Below, piece after piece: positions 50,111 through 59,641 of a stretch of DNA of 64,000 nt. The stretch covers positions 1,622,001 through 1,686,000 of the forward strand of contig NZ_CP127294.1 in NCBI RefSeq assembly GCF_030285625.1, written 5' to 3'. The notes beneath the pieces were generated by a model. That model searched no databases and was not told where the DNA came from. It saw only the letters and a list, made by a program, of their open reading frames with translations. Within the stretch, counting starts at the first letter, position 1. Each line of letters starts with the position of its first letter. A program made the position numbers and the translations under genes. This stretch comes from Amycolatopsis sp. 2-15 (GTDB taxonomy: Bacteria; Actinomycetota; Actinomycetes; Mycobacteriales; Pseudonocardiaceae).

Positions 50111-50497
50111 TTAGTAGCCGCGGCGCCGGTGCTGCGGCACGGCGCTTCGCGGAGGCAGCGGTCCTTGCGGCTTCACAGCGCCCTGCGTGGCGGGGCTCTG
50201 CGTGCTGGGGCTTTGCGGCGCCGATGCCGTACGCGGACGCACGCGGCGCGGCGTCGGCCGAGGGGACGGCATCTGCTGCGGTGCGGCGTCGGTGAGCGGG
50301 GCCTCGGCGAGCTGCTGCACCAGGGCCTGGACGGTGAACGCGAGCTGGGCGGGAGTGGTGCGCTGGAAGGTGTCCGGAGCGAACTCCAGCCGGCCCAGCG
50401 TGCCGCCACTGCCGACGGTGGCCCGGACCAGCCCGTCAGGAGACGTCAGCACTGCAGGAGCGGCTTCCAGAGCGCGGTCGTCCCCTGCGGTACTCAC
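50111..50497 (-). CDS. YbaB/EbfC-like protein
   Basis: A 128-aa protein whose first 80 residues match the YbaB/EbfC-like pattern found near actinobacterial secretion and toxin loci (LTSPDGLVRATVGSGGTLGRLEFAPDTFQRTTPAQLAFTVQALVQQL). The C-terminal half is Pro/Ser/Arg-rich and likely disordered. I chose the GTG at 50497 because of GGGGGGCC upstream. A GTG at 50548 is the alternative. It heads the TNT/DraG gene run. Confidence 0.72.
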   Translation of the reverse strand: MSTAGDDRALEAAPAVLTSPDGLVRATVGSGGTLGRLEFAPDTFQRTTPAQLAFTVQALVQQLAEAPLTDAAPQQMPSPRPTPRRVRPRTASAPQSPSTQSPATQGAVKPQGPLPPRSAVPQHRRRGY

Positions 50498-50613
50498 GGT
50501 GGCCCCCCGTGTCGGTTGCACTCGCCGGGGTTCACCCGGCTGGGTCACGCGTCACTCTAATGCCAATGCGACGATCACTGACCCCGTTCGGCCCAACGGT
50601 TTGCGGCAGCGAA

Positions 50614-51912
50614 TCAGTTCGGCCGGTCCGGCACGGCGCGGCGGCGCGCCACGAGGTAACCGACGCCGCCGAGGAAGTAGCAGATCGTGGCCGCGATCAT
50701 CAGCCCCGGCGAGTACCCGTTGTCCGGGATGAAAACCGCGCCGATGGCCACAGCGGCCACCTGGGTGATGTTGAACAGCGTGTCGTACAGGGCGAACACC
50801 CGGCCGCGGGCCTCGTCGGCGACGTCGAGCTGGATCGACGAATCGACACACAGCTTGAGCATCTGGCCCGCGCCCGTGATCAGGAATGACGCCAGCAACG
50901 CCAGCGGCAGCACCATCGGCAGCCCGAGCGCCGACTGGGCGATGGCGGCCACCAGCAGCGCGCCGAGGATCGCGCGCAGCCGGCCGAAGCCGCGGATCAG
51001 CCGCGCGGTGAGCAACCCGGCCACGAGGATGCCGGCGCCGGCGAGCGCGGCCATCTGGCCGAGTCCGGGCAGGCCGGCGCGGAAGATCCCGTTGTCGGTG
51101 AAGTAGTTGCGCATCAGCAGCACGGTGACCAGCAGCGAGATGCCGTAGGCCGCGCGGTGGGCGAACAGTGCGATGAACCCGGCCGTCACGCTCGGCGCGC
51201 GCCAGGCGTGGCGGGCGCCGTCGGCGAGACCGCGGGCGACGGCGAGGAACGGGTTCGGCGGCTCGTCGACGACCGTCGGCCCGAGCACCCCGCGCGTGAA
51301 CCGCCGGGCGATCAGCGCCGAGACCAGCGCGCCCAGCGCGGCGAACGCCGTGGTCTCGGCCGAGCCGAGGTTGTCCGCGCCGAAGACCGCGCGCAGCAGG
51401 ATGGCGCACCCGCCGCCGACCACGGCCAGTGCTGAACCGAGTGTGGTCGCGAAGGCGTTGGCGGAGACGACGCTCGACGCCGGGACCACGTGGGGCAGCG
51501 AGGCCGACAGCCCGGAGCCGATGAAGCGTGACAAGCCTTCGGCCAGCAGCGCGAGGGAGAACAGCCCCGGCCCGCCGAGACCCGTGGCCACCGCGGCGGC
51601 CGAGGCGAGGATGGCGACCACCCGCAGCAGGTTCGCGAACACGAGCACGCGCCGGCGGTCCCACCGGTCGAGCAGCGCGCCCGCGAACGGTCCCACCACG
51701 GAGTACGGCAGCAGCAAGACCGCGAAGCCTTCGGCGATGGCCAGCGGGTCGGCGGCGCGTTCGGGGTTGAACAGCACGGCGCCCGCGAGGCCCGCCCGGT
51801 ACACACCGTCGCCCCACTGCGCGGCGAACCGGGTGTAGAGCAGCCTGCGGAACTCGCGATCACGGACCAGGAGCTTCGGCCCGATCCGCTCCGTCGTCGC
51901 GCTGATCGTCAC
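50614..51912 (-). CDS. MFS transporter
   Basis: A 432-aa major-facilitator protein with about 12 hydrophobic segments and the MFS loop motif LLDRWDRRRVLVFANL after the second segment (residues about 70-90). It is similar to drug-efflux type permeases. The frame extends upstream, but the GTG at 51912 (TISATTERIGPKLLVRDREFRRLLYTRF) is the usual start for this group. It is divergent from the CFA-like gene and 116 bp upstream of the YbaB-like gene. Confidence 0.87.
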   Translation of the reverse strand: MTISATTERIGPKLLVRDREFRRLLYTRFAAQWGDGVYRAGLAGAVLFNPERAADPLAIAEGFAVLLLPYSVVGPFAGALLDRWDRRRVLVFANLLRVVAILASAAAVATGLGGPGLFSLALLAEGLSRFIGSGLSASLPHVVPASSVVSANAFATTLGSALAVVGGGCAILLRAVFGADNLGSAETTAFAALGALVSALIARRFTRGVLGPTVVDEPPNPFLAVARGLADGARHAWRAPSVTAGFIALFAHRAAYGISLLVTVLLMRNYFTDNGIFRAGLPGLGQMAALAGAGILVAGLLTARLIRGFGRLRAILGALLVAAIAQSALGLPMVLPLALLASFLITGAGQMLKLCVDSSIQLDVADEARGRVFALYDTLFNITQVAAVAIGAVFIPDNGYSPGLMIAATICYFLGGVGYLVARRRAVPDRPN

Positions 51913-52090
51913 GGGGGCCAGCGTAGCTACGGCCCGAACGGCCCAGAAGGTCCTAATGAGCGCACTTCGCCCAGTGAACAGCGGGCATTTTACTGAGCTG
52001 TGACGCCTCTGGCGGAGTGCGAAGCGGCATGAAAGCGTTTTATCCAGAGGACAGACGTCCGACTGTCGTCTCCGAGAAAGGGGTGTGGCC

Positions 52091-53383
52091 ATGACCGGCG
52101 CCGCGTCGCGGCTGGTGGGTGCCGCCGAGAAGCTGCTCGGAGCAGAGCTCCCGCTGCAGATCCGAGCGTGGGACGGTTCCCAGGCCGGCCCGGAGGGTGC
52201 GCCCGTGCTCGTGGTGCGCAACCGCCGCGCCCTGCGCCGCCTGCTGTTCAAACCGGGTGAGCTGGGCCTGGGCCGCGCCTGGGTGTCCGGTGACCTCGGC
52301 CTCGAAGGGGATCTCTACACCGCGCTCGGAGCCATTTCGGGGCTGATCTGGGAGCGCGACGAGGCGGAGAATGGCGGTGTCCTCAGCGCGCTGCGCGACC
52401 CGGAGGTGCGCGCCGCCATCGGTGAGCTGCTGAAGCTCGCCGGACCGCCGTTGCCGCCGCCGCGGCCGCCCGAGGAGGTGCGCCGGCCCCGCCACCTGCA
52501 CACGCGGCGCAGTGACAAGCGGGCGATCAGCCACCACTACGACGTGGGCAACGACTTCTACGAGCTCGTCCTCGGCCCGTCGATGGTCTACTCGTGCGCG
52601 TACTGGTCCGAAAGCAGCACCTTGGAAACGGCCCAGCGCGACAAGCTCGAGCTCGTCTGCGCCAAGCTCGGTCTGCAGGAAGGCCAGCGGCTGCTCGACG
52701 TCGGCTGCGGCTGGGGCTCGATGGCGCTGCACGCGGCGCGCGAGCACGGGGTGCGCGTCGTCGGCGTGACGCTCTCGGAAGAGCAGGCCACCTACGCCCG
52801 CAAGCGCGTGGCGGAGGCGGGGCTGACCGACCGCGTGGAGATCCGCGTGCAGGACTACCGCGACGTCTCCGACGGTCCCTACGACGCGATCTCGTCCATC
52901 GGCATGGCCGAGCACGTCGGCGCCGAGAGCTACCTGGAGTACGCCCGCGATCTGTATGCCCTGCTTCGCCCCGGCGGCAAGCTGCTCAACCACCAGATCG
53001 GCCGCCGGCCGCGCGAGGACGAGTCCGAGTACCAGCTCGACGGGTTCATCGACGCCTATGTCTTCCCCGACGGCGAGCTAGCTCCCGTCGGGACGACCGT
53101 GACGCAGCTGGAGCGCGCCGGGTTCGAGGTGCGCGATGTCGAAGCGCTGCGCGAGCACTACGCGCTGACCCTGCGCCGCTGGGTCGCCAACCTCGAAGCC
53201 GACTGGGACCGGGCCGCGGGGCTCGCCGGCGCCGGTCGCGCCCGCGTCTGGCGGCTGTACATGGCGGCTTCGGCGCTCGCGTTCGAGAGCAACACCATCG
53301 GGGTGAACCAGGTCCTGGCGGTGCGGACGCCGGACGAGGGCACGTCGGGTCTGCCGCTGCGGCCGCGGACGTGGCACGGCTGA
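52091..53383 (+). CDS. Cyclopropane-fatty-acyl-phospholipid synthase family protein
   Basis: A 430-aa SAM-dependent methyltransferase of the CFA synthase/mycolic acid cyclopropane synthase family. It has ISHHYDVGNDFYELVLGPSMVYSCAYW (lipid-active-site region), SAM motif LLDVGCGWGSMALHAA, and SIGMAEHVGAESY. The ATG at 52091 is preceded by GAAAGGGG; a GTG two codons earlier is possible. It probably modifies unsaturated membrane lipid acyl chains. Divergent from the MFS gene over a 178-bp gap. Confidence 0.92.
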   Translation: MTGAASRLVGAAEKLLGAELPLQIRAWDGSQAGPEGAPVLVVRNRRALRRLLFKPGELGLGRAWVSGDLGLEGDLYTALGAISGLIWERDEAENGGVLSALRDPEVRAAIGELLKLAGPPLPPPRPPEEVRRPRHLHTRRSDKRAISHHYDVGNDFYELVLGPSMVYSCAYWSESSTLETAQRDKLELVCAKLGLQEGQRLLDVGCGWGSMALHAAREHGVRVVGVTLSEEQATYARKRVAEAGLTDRVEIRVQDYRDVSDGPYDAISSIGMAEHVGAESYLEYARDLYALLRPGGKLLNHQIGRRPREDESEYQLDGFIDAYVFPDGELAPVGTTVTQLERAGFEVRDVEALREHYALTLRRWVANLEADWDRAAGLAGAGRARVWRLYMAASALAFESNTIGVNQVLAVRTPDEGTSGLPLRPRTWHG

Positions 53384-53589
53384 GGGAGGTTGGGGGCCGG
53401 CGCACTTGGTCGCCTCTCGGCGGCTTGGCGCAGTGTGGCTCCAGCCGAACTGGTATTCCACAAAGGCTGTTCTTCAGTGAGCCCGGGGGACACGGAGTGC
53501 GCCGGCCTACTGTTCCCAACGGGGCACGAGTGGTTGGTGTTCCCGTGCCGACGGAAATTCTCGCGGCGGGAAGTGGGAGGATTGGCGGC

Positions 53590-54162
53590 GTGCCAGCGGA
53601 CGCCGAGGTTGAACCGGGAACGCTCCTGGTCGCCGCCCCCACGATGTTCGACCCGAACTTCAAGCGGACCGTGGTGTTCGTCATCGATCACCGCGACGAG
53701 GGCACGCTCGGCGTGGTCCTGAACCGCCCGAGCGATGTCCCCGTGCACGATGTGCTGCCCAACTGGGGCGGCCACGTGGCGGAGCCGCAGTCGGTGTTCG
53801 TCGGCGGTCCGGTGGAGAAGAAAACGGCTCTGTGCCTGGCCGCGCTGCGCACGGGCGAGACGGCGGCGAGTGTGCCCGGCGTGATCGCCGTGCGCGGGCC
53901 GGTGGCGCTCGTGGACCTCGACACGGATCCGGAAGCGCTCGTGCCGAAGGTGCGCGGCGTACGCGTCTTCGCCGGCTACGCGGGCTGGGACTCCGGCCAG
54001 CTGGCGGGCGAGATCGAGCGCGACGACTGGGTCATCGTGCCCGCGTTGCCGAGCGACATCCTGGCCTCGCCCAACCGTGACCTCTGGGGTCAGGTGCTGC
54101 GCCGCCAGGGCGTGCCGATCGCGTTGCTGGCCACCCACCCGGGTGACCTGCAGCGCAACTAG
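53590..54162 (+). CDS. YqgE/AlgH family protein
   Basis: A 190-aa UPF0301 protein (GTLLVAAPTMFDPNFKRTVVFVIDH, GTLGVVLNRPS, VFVGGPVEKKTALCL, VFAGYAGWDSGQLAGEI). The GTG at 53590 with GGGAGG 9 bp upstream gives the usual length. The biochemical function of the family is unknown. It overlaps the convergent membrane-protein gene by 4 bp. Confidence 0.92.
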   Translation: MPADAEVEPGTLLVAAPTMFDPNFKRTVVFVIDHRDEGTLGVVLNRPSDVPVHDVLPNWGGHVAEPQSVFVGGPVEKKTALCLAALRTGETAASVPGVIAVRGPVALVDLDTDPEALVPKVRGVRVFAGYAGWDSGQLAGEIERDDWVIVPALPSDILASPNRDLWGQVLRRQGVPIALLATHPGDLQRN

Positions 54163-54578
54163 CTGTCGGCCTTCTGGAACACGCCACAGCCACCCGAGCC
54201 GCACGCGCAGCCGGCGCAGCCCGCGGGGGCGGCCGGAGCCGGGGCGGGCACGGTCAGCGCGGCGCGGGCGCCGAGCACCCCGCCGCCCATGACCAGCACC
54301 AGCATGCCCAGCACACCAACAAAAGCCGCGGCGATGATCCCGGCCGTGGTGCCAGTGGCGATACCCGCCAGCCCGGCGACCACGCCGACGGCGCCGCCCG
54401 CGAGCGTCGGCACGCTCGCGACCCGGTTGGCCAGTTTGAAGGCGGCGTCACTGCGCAGCGAAGCCGCCGTGCGGACACCGGTACCGCTTTCGCGGGTCAG
54501 CCGTTCGCGGAAGCCGAGGAAGCCACCCCAGCCGACGACGAGACCCAGCACGATCGGGACGAGCGCGATAGCGAACAC
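54159..54578 (-). CDS. SdpI-like small membrane protein
   Basis: A 139-aa protein with three hydrophobic segments, ending in a Cys-rich tail (CAGCACGSGGCGVF). The motif RESGTGVRTAASLRSDAAFKLANRVA resembles the SdpI C-terminal signature. The start is uncertain: the GTG at 54578 fits the family but has little spacing from AGGGG, and a TTG at 54608 would add ten residues. The terminal CxxCxC residues could bind a metal. Confidence 0.72.
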   Translation of the reverse strand: MFAIALVPIVLGLVVGWGGFLGFRERLTRESGTGVRTAASLRSDAAFKLANRVASVPTLAGGAVGVVAGLAGIATGTTAGIIAAAFVGVLGMLVLVMGGGVLGARAALTVPAPAPAAPAGCAGCACGSGGCGVFQKADS

Positions 54579-54631
54579 CCCCTGAGGATAAGCGTGACCT
54601 TCCGGCAACGTGGTGGATACCCTCGTCCGTT

Positions 54632-55816
54632 GTGCTACACGCCATGTCTTCGTCCCAGCGACGCCGCGCGCTCACCGCTGCCCTGATCGGGGCACTGCCC
54701 CTTTCCCTGCTCGCCGCTCCGGCGGCGAACGCCGCGGAGAGTCACGCTCGCCCAGTTCGCCTCATCGGCGAGCAGATCGTGCCCCACGCCATCCAGTTCC
54801 AGGGCACCACCGTCGGCGGCCTGTCGTCGATCGACTTCGACCCGCGCACCGGCGGTTACGCGTTCATCTGCGACGACCGCTCCGCGATCAACCCCGCCCG
54901 CTTCTACACGGCGAAGTTCTCCCTCGACGCCCACCACCTCGGCCCGGTGACCTTCACGGGGACGAAGCCGCTGCTGCGTCCCGACGGCACGCCGTACCCG
55001 CCGCTCGCGCAGAACGACCCGGCGGCGCCGCAGAACGAGCAGACGATCGATCCCGAAGAGCTGCGCGTGGACCCGTGGACCGGCGGGTACACCTGGTCGC
55101 AGGAGGGCGACCGGCTGGCGGACTCGCTCATCCAGCCCTCCATCCGGGAGGCGACTCGCGACGGCCGCTACGTTCGTGACCTGCCGCTGCCGGCCGACGA
55201 GAAGATGACCGTCGACGCCGGCCCGCGTCGCAACTACGTGCTCGAAGGCCTCGCCTACACCGGCTTCGGCGCGCTGCTGGCCAGCGAGGTCGAGGCGCCG
55301 CTGCTGCAGGACGGCCCGCCGCCGACCCCGACGTCCGGCGCGCTTTCGCGGGTCACCCTGCAGGCTCGCACCGGTCCGGTGCTGGCGCAGTACGCCTACC
55401 CGCAGGAGAAGCTGTTCGCGACCCCGGTGCCGGCCGACGCGTTCGCCGACACCGGCGTGTCCTCGATGCTCGCCGTGAACCAGCTCGACCCGACGAAGTT
55501 CCTGATGATGGAGCGCTCGTTCGTCACCGGCGTCGGCAACAAGGTGCGGGTGTACGAGATCGACACGACGGGCGCGACGAACGTGCTGCACGTGCCCTCG
55601 CTCGCCGGCGCGAAGGGGATCAAGCCGGTGAAGAAGAAGCTCATCGCGGACCTGTCGGACTTCGGTCTGCCGGCTGTGGACAACGTCGAGGGCATGACCT
55701 GGGGTCCGACGCTGCCCAACGGCGAACGCAGCCTGGTCTTCGTGAGCGACAATAACTTCTCCGCGACCCAGGTGACGCAGGTCATCGCTTTGGCGGTCCC
55801 ATCGGAACGGCTTTGA
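54632..55816 (+). CDS. Secreted esterase-like phytase-family protein
   Basis: A 394-aa exported protein with a twin-Arg-containing signal peptide (SSQRRRALTAALIGALPLSLLAAPAANA, ending in ANA). It has the beta-propeller-type pattern of the phytase-like esterase family (GGLSSIDFDPRTGGYAFICDDRS, DPEELRVDPWTGGYTWSQEGD, NVEGMTWGPTLPNGERSLVFVSDNN). An internal ATG four codons later is an equal start candidate. Substrate unknown. Confidence 0.88.
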   Translation: MLHAMSSSQRRRALTAALIGALPLSLLAAPAANAAESHARPVRLIGEQIVPHAIQFQGTTVGGLSSIDFDPRTGGYAFICDDRSAINPARFYTAKFSLDAHHLGPVTFTGTKPLLRPDGTPYPPLAQNDPAAPQNEQTIDPEELRVDPWTGGYTWSQEGDRLADSLIQPSIREATRDGRYVRDLPLPADEKMTVDAGPRRNYVLEGLAYTGFGALLASEVEAPLLQDGPPPTPTSGALSRVTLQARTGPVLAQYAYPQEKLFATPVPADAFADTGVSSMLAVNQLDPTKFLMMERSFVTGVGNKVRVYEIDTTGATNVLHVPSLAGAKGIKPVKKKLIADLSDFGLPAVDNVEGMTWGPTLPNGERSLVFVSDNNFSATQVTQVIALAVPSERL

Positions 55817-55936
55817 CCACCACGTACTGTGCTGTTCGTTACCAATCCGACCACAGTCGCGGCGGAAACCGCGGACTGACGAGGTCACGTCCGGTCGGTG
55901 TCCGCCTACTTTTGGCCGGATTGGTAACATGAGCTC

Positions 55937-55975
55937 ATGAACACGGCTCGGCTGCTCCTTGGCCTGCCGCGCTGA
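55937..55975 (+). CDS. leuS leader peptide (12 aa, Leu-rich)
   Basis: ATG at 55937 opens MNTARLLLGLPR with four leucine codons, three of them consecutive (CTG CTC CTT), and stops with TGA 103 bp before leuS. A -10-like TAACAT at 55925-55930 lies just before it, so the message may be leaderless. Together with the hairpins downstream this fits ribosome-mediated attenuation in response to charged tRNA-Leu. Confidence 0.72.
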   Translation: MNTARLLLGLPR

Positions 55976-56006
55976 CTCGGCCAACCCTTGGCCCGGCCGG
56001 CGCGGC

Positions 56007-56036
56007 GACCCCTCATGCCTTCGGGCTTGAGGGGTC
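56007..56036 (+). terminator. leuS attenuator hairpin
   Basis: GACCCCTCATGCC, loop TTCG, GGCTTGAGGGGTC: a 13-position stem with one T-T mismatch, followed by GAGTTGTTT. An alternative pairing GCCGCGC (55966-55972, overlapping the end of the leader peptide) with GCGCGGC (56000-56006) directly precedes it and could switch it. Confidence 0.72.
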
Positions 56037-56077
56037 GAGTTGTTTCTGGAGTGGTCCGATCACGGAGGAAGACGGCG

Positions 56078-58966
56078 ATGACAGAGTCCACGGCGCCCAC
56101 CCCGACCACGGGTGACGGCGCTCCCGGCGCCGAGAACACCCCGCCGCACCGCTACACCGCGGAGCTCGCGGGGCAGATCGAGCGCCGCTGGCAGGACTAC
56201 TGGTCCGACCACGGCACCTACCACGCGCCGAACCCGACGGGCGCGCTGGCGGTCGAGGGCGAGCCGGTGCCGTCGGACAAGCTGTTCGTGCAGGACATGT
56301 TCCCGTACCCGTCCGGCTCGGGTCTGCACGTCGGGCACCCGCTGGGCTACATCGGCACGGACGTGTACGCGCGCTACCACCGCATGATCGGCCGCAACGT
56401 GCTGCACACGCTGGGGTATGACGCGTTCGGCCTGCCGGCCGAGCAGTACGCGGTTCAGACCGGCACGCACCCGCGCACGACCACCGAGGCGAACATCGCC
56501 ACGATGCGCAGCCAGCTGAAGCGCCTGGGCCTGGGCCACGACGAGCGCCGCTCGATCGAGACGATCGACCCGGACTACTACAAGTGGACCCAGTGGATCT
56601 TCCTGCAGATCTTCAACTCCTACTACGACGAGGAAGCGCAGAAGGCGCGACCGATCGAGCTGCTGGAGAAGGCCTACGCCTCCGGTGAGCGCCCGACGCC
56701 CGACGGGCGCGCGTGGAGCGAGCTGAGCGACGTCGAGCGCCGTAAGGTCATCGACGACCACCGCCTGGTCTACATCTCCGAGGCGCCGGTGAACTGGGCG
56801 CCCGGCCTGGGCACGGTCGTCGCCAACGAAGAGGTGACCGCCGACGGGCGCAGCGACCGGGGCAACTTCCCCGTGTTCCGCAAGAACCTGCGCCAGTGGA
56901 TGATGCGGATCACCGCGTACTCCGATCGCCTGGTCGACGACCTGGACCTGCTGGACTGGCCCGAGAAGGTCAAGTCCATGCAGCGCAACTGGGTCGGACG
57001 CTCGCAGGGCGCGCGGGTCGCCTTTGTTTCCGGGGACGAGAAGATCGAGGTCTTCACCACCCGCCCCGACACGCTGTTCGGCGCCACCTACATGGTGCTG
57101 GCGCCCGAGCACCCGCTGGTCGACAAGCTGACGCCGGCCGAGTGGCCCGGCGAGCACCCGCAGGTGTGGACCGGCGGCGCGAAGACCCCGGCCGACGCCG
57201 TCGCGGAGTACCGGCTGGCCACGTCGCGCAAGTCCGATCTGGACCGGCAGGAGAACAAGGAGAAGACCGGCGTCTTCACCGGCGCGTTTGCGGTGAACCC
57301 GGTCAACGGCAAGGAAATCCCGGTTTTCATCGGCGACTACGTGCTGATGGGCTACGGCACCGGCGCGATCATGGCCGTCCCGGCGCAGGACCAGCGCGAC
57401 TACGACTTCGCCAAGAAGTTCGAGCTGGAGATCGTCCGCACCGTCGACCCGGGCGAGGGCTTCGAGGGGGAGGCGTTCACCGGCGAGGGCGCGGCGATCA
57501 ACTCGGCCAACGACACCGTCTCGCTGGACGGCATGGGCGTGGCCGACGCGAAGAAGACGATCATCGCGTGGCTGGAGGAAAACGGCCACGGCGAAGGCAC
57601 CGTGCAGTACAAGCTGCGCGACTGGCTGTTCGCCCGCCAGCGCTACTGGGGTGAGCCGTTCCCGATCGTCTACGACGAGAGCGGGCTGCCGATCGCGCTG
57701 CCCGAGGACCAGCTGCCCGTGGTTCTGCCGGAGGTCGACGACTACTCGCCGAAGACCTTCGACCCGGACGACGCCGACTCCGAGCCGTCGCCGCCGCTGT
57801 CGCGCGCGACCGACTGGGTCGAGGTCACCCTGGACCTGGGCGACGGGCCGAAGAAGTACCGCCGCGACACCAACGTGATGCCGCAGTGGGCGGGTTCGTG
57901 CTGGTACCAGCTGCGCTACGTCGACCCGGACAGCCCTGACGTGTTCTGCGCGCCGGAGAACGAGGCCTACTGGATGGGCCCGCGCCCGGCCGAGCACGGC
58001 GTCGACGACCCGGGCGGCGTCGACCTGTACGTCGGTGGCGTCGAGCACGCGGTGCTGCACCTGCTGTACTCGCGCTTCTGGCACAAGGTGCTGTTCGACC
58101 TGGGCCACGTGTCGTCGAAGGAGCCGTACCGCCGCCTGTTCAACCAGGGCTACATCGAGGCGTACGCGTACACGGACAAGCGCGGCGTCCACGTGCCGGC
58201 CGACGAGGTCGTGGAGCGCGACGGCAAGTTCTTCCTGGGTGACGAGGAGGTCGCCCAGGAGTACGGGAAGATGGGCAAGAGCCTGAAGAACGCCGTCACG
58301 CCCGACGAGATGTCGGACACCTACGGCGCCGACACCTTCCGCATGTACGAGATGTCCATGGGCCCGCTGGACATGTCCCGCCCCTGGGCGACCAAGGACG
58401 TCGTCGGCGCGCACCGCTTCCTGCAGCGCCTGTGGCGCCTCCTGGTCGACGAGGAGACCGGTGAGCTGCGCGTGACTGCCGACGACCCGTCGGAGGCCGA
58501 CCGCAAGCTGCTGCACCGCACCATCGCCGGCGTCCGCGAGGACTACGCGGAGATGCGCTTCAACACCGCCGGCGCGAAGCTGATCGAGCTGAACAACCAC
58601 CTGACCAAGGTGTACGGCTCGGCCGCGGGCACGCCGCGCGAGGTGGCGGAGCCGCTGGTGCTGCTGCTGGCCCCGCTGGCGCCCCACGTCGCCGAGGAGC
58701 TGTGGCACCGCATGGGCCACGTCGACTCCCTCGTCCACGGCCCATTCCCGGTCGTCGACGAGCAGTACCTGGTCGAGGACTCGGTGGAGTACCCGATCCA
58801 GGTCAACGGCAAGGTCCGCGCCCGCGTCACCGTCGCGGCGGACGCGTCTTCCGAAGCCGTGCAGGCGGCGGCTCTGGCGGAGGAGAAGGTGGCCGCGCTG
58901 GTGGGCGGCAAGACGCCGCGCAAGGTGATCGTGGTGCCGGGGCGGTTGGTCAACATCGTGCTGTGA
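56078..58966 (+). CDS. leuS: Leucyl-tRNA synthetase
   Basis: A 962-aa class I synthetase charging tRNA-Leu. The HIGH-type motif is HVGH (residues 84-87) in [16 protein letters not shown], and the KMSKS-type loop is KMGKS (731-735). The editing (CP1) domain is present ([38 protein letters not shown]). The start is the ATG at 56078, preceded by GGAGGA. The open frame upstream runs through the attenuator and is not used. Leader peptide and attenuator precede it. Confidence 0.98.
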   Translation: MTESTAPTPTTGDGAPGAENTPPHRYTAELAGQIERRWQDYWSDHGTYHAPNPTGALAVEGEPVPSDKLFVQDMFPYPSGSGLHVGHPLGYIGTDVYARYHRMIGRNVLHTLGYDAFGLPAEQYAVQTGTHPRTTTEANIATMRSQLKRLGLGHDERRSIETIDPDYYKWTQWIFLQIFNSYYDEEAQKARPIELLEKAYASGERPTPDGRAWSELSDVERRKVIDDHRLVYISEAPVNWAPGLGTVVANEEVTADGRSDRGNFPVFRKNLRQWMMRITAYSDRLVDDLDLLDWPEKVKSMQRNWVGRSQGARVAFVSGDEKIEVFTTRPDTLFGATYMVLAPEHPLVDKLTPAEWPGEHPQVWTGGAKTPADAVAEYRLATSRKSDLDRQENKEKTGVFTGAFAVNPVNGKEIPVFIGDYVLMGYGTGAIMAVPAQDQRDYDFAKKFELEIVRTVDPGEGFEGEAFTGEGAAINSANDTVSLDGMGVADAKKTIIAWLEENGHGEGTVQYKLRDWLFARQRYWGEPFPIVYDESGLPIALPEDQLPVVLPEVDDYSPKTFDPDDADSEPSPPLSRATDWVEVTLDLGDGPKKYRRDTNVMPQWAGSCWYQLRYVDPDSPDVFCAPENEAYWMGPRPAEHGVDDPGGVDLYVGGVEHAVLHLLYSRFWHKVLFDLGHVSSKEPYRRLFNQGYIEAYAYTDKRGVHVPADEVVERDGKFFLGDEEVAQEYGKMGKSLKNAVTPDEMSDTYGADTFRMYEMSMGPLDMSRPWATKDVVGAHRFLQRLWRLLVDEETGELRVTADDPSEADRKLLHRTIAGVREDYAEMRFNTAGAKLIELNNHLTKVYGSAAGTPREVAEPLVLLLAPLAPHVAEELWHRMGHVDSLVHGPFPVVDEQYLVEDSVEYPIQVNGKVRARVTVAADASSEAVQAAALAEEKVAALVGGKTPRKVIVVPGRLVNIVL

Positions 58967-58977
58967 ATCGGTGCGTT

Positions 58978-59004
58978 CCGGCCCGGGTCTCGTACCCGGG
59001 CCGG
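58978..59004 (+). terminator. Hairpin after leuS
   Basis: Perfect 11-bp stem CCGGCCCGGGT / ACCCGGGCCGG with loop CTCGT, 12 bp after the leuS stop. It lacks a U-run, as many actinobacterial terminators do. The next gene starts 5 bp later. Confidence 0.75.
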
Positions 59005-59008
59005 TAAC

Positions 59009-59641
59009 GTGCTCGCCGTGCGTAGTCGATCGCTCACCGTTCTGCCGCTCCTGGCGCTGACCCTCGCCGGGTGCGCCGTCGCGCCCGCTCCCGCCCCGGG
59101 CAAGCCGGCCCCGGCGCTGCCCGCCGAGTCGGTCGCCTACGACCAGCTGCCGACGGAGACCACCCGGCCCAACCTCTTCGCGGGCACGTGCGCGCAGTTC
59201 GAACAGCATCCCGACCTCGTGCGAACCTTCGCCGCGACCGACCCGCCGGTCAACGACTCGTCGACCCGCAGCTGCATCGTGCCGATCGCCGACAAGGGCT
59301 TGATCGTGCTGCAGCAGCCGAAGCAGGAGGAGGGCCACGACAGCCCCTGGGTCGAGACGTGGATGGGCGAATCCGGCTTGGTCGACCACTTCCGCCGTGA
59401 GGTGGTGCTCGATCGCTACTACGCGGTCAGCACGGTCAGGTCCAACGGCTGCGAGATCACGGTGAACACCGGTTCTCCTCTCCCGTTCACGCTGAGTCTC
59501 GGCTACCAGTACCGCCAGAGCTCGGACGACTCCGTCGCCGCGCTGCGCGCGAGGGCCGACCAGTACTGCCCGACTGTCCGGAAGCTCGTCGGCGACTACC
59601 TCACCGTGGTCGACCCGGGTGGCGGCTCCCTCGCGCGCTAG
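59009..59641 (+). CDS. Lipoprotein (DUF3558-like)
   Basis: A 210-aa protein with a lipoprotein signal ending in the lipobox LAGC (LLALTLAGCAVAP), so it is predicted to be anchored outside the membrane. The mature part has conserved Cys residues (AGTCAQFE, TRSCIVP, SNGCEI) and resembles the actinobacterial DUF3558 lipoproteins. The GTG at 59009 or 59018 may be the start. It overlaps the convergent permease gene by 4 bp. Function unknown. Confidence 0.8.
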   Translation: MLAVRSRSLTVLPLLALTLAGCAVAPAPAPGKPAPALPAESVAYDQLPTETTRPNLFAGTCAQFEQHPDLVRTFAATDPPVNDSSTRSCIVPIADKGLIVLQQPKQEEGHDSPWVETWMGESGLVDHFRREVVLDRYYAVSTVRSNGCEITVNTGSPLPFTLSLGYQYRQSSDDSVAALRARADQYCPTVRKLVGDYLTVVDPGGGSLAR

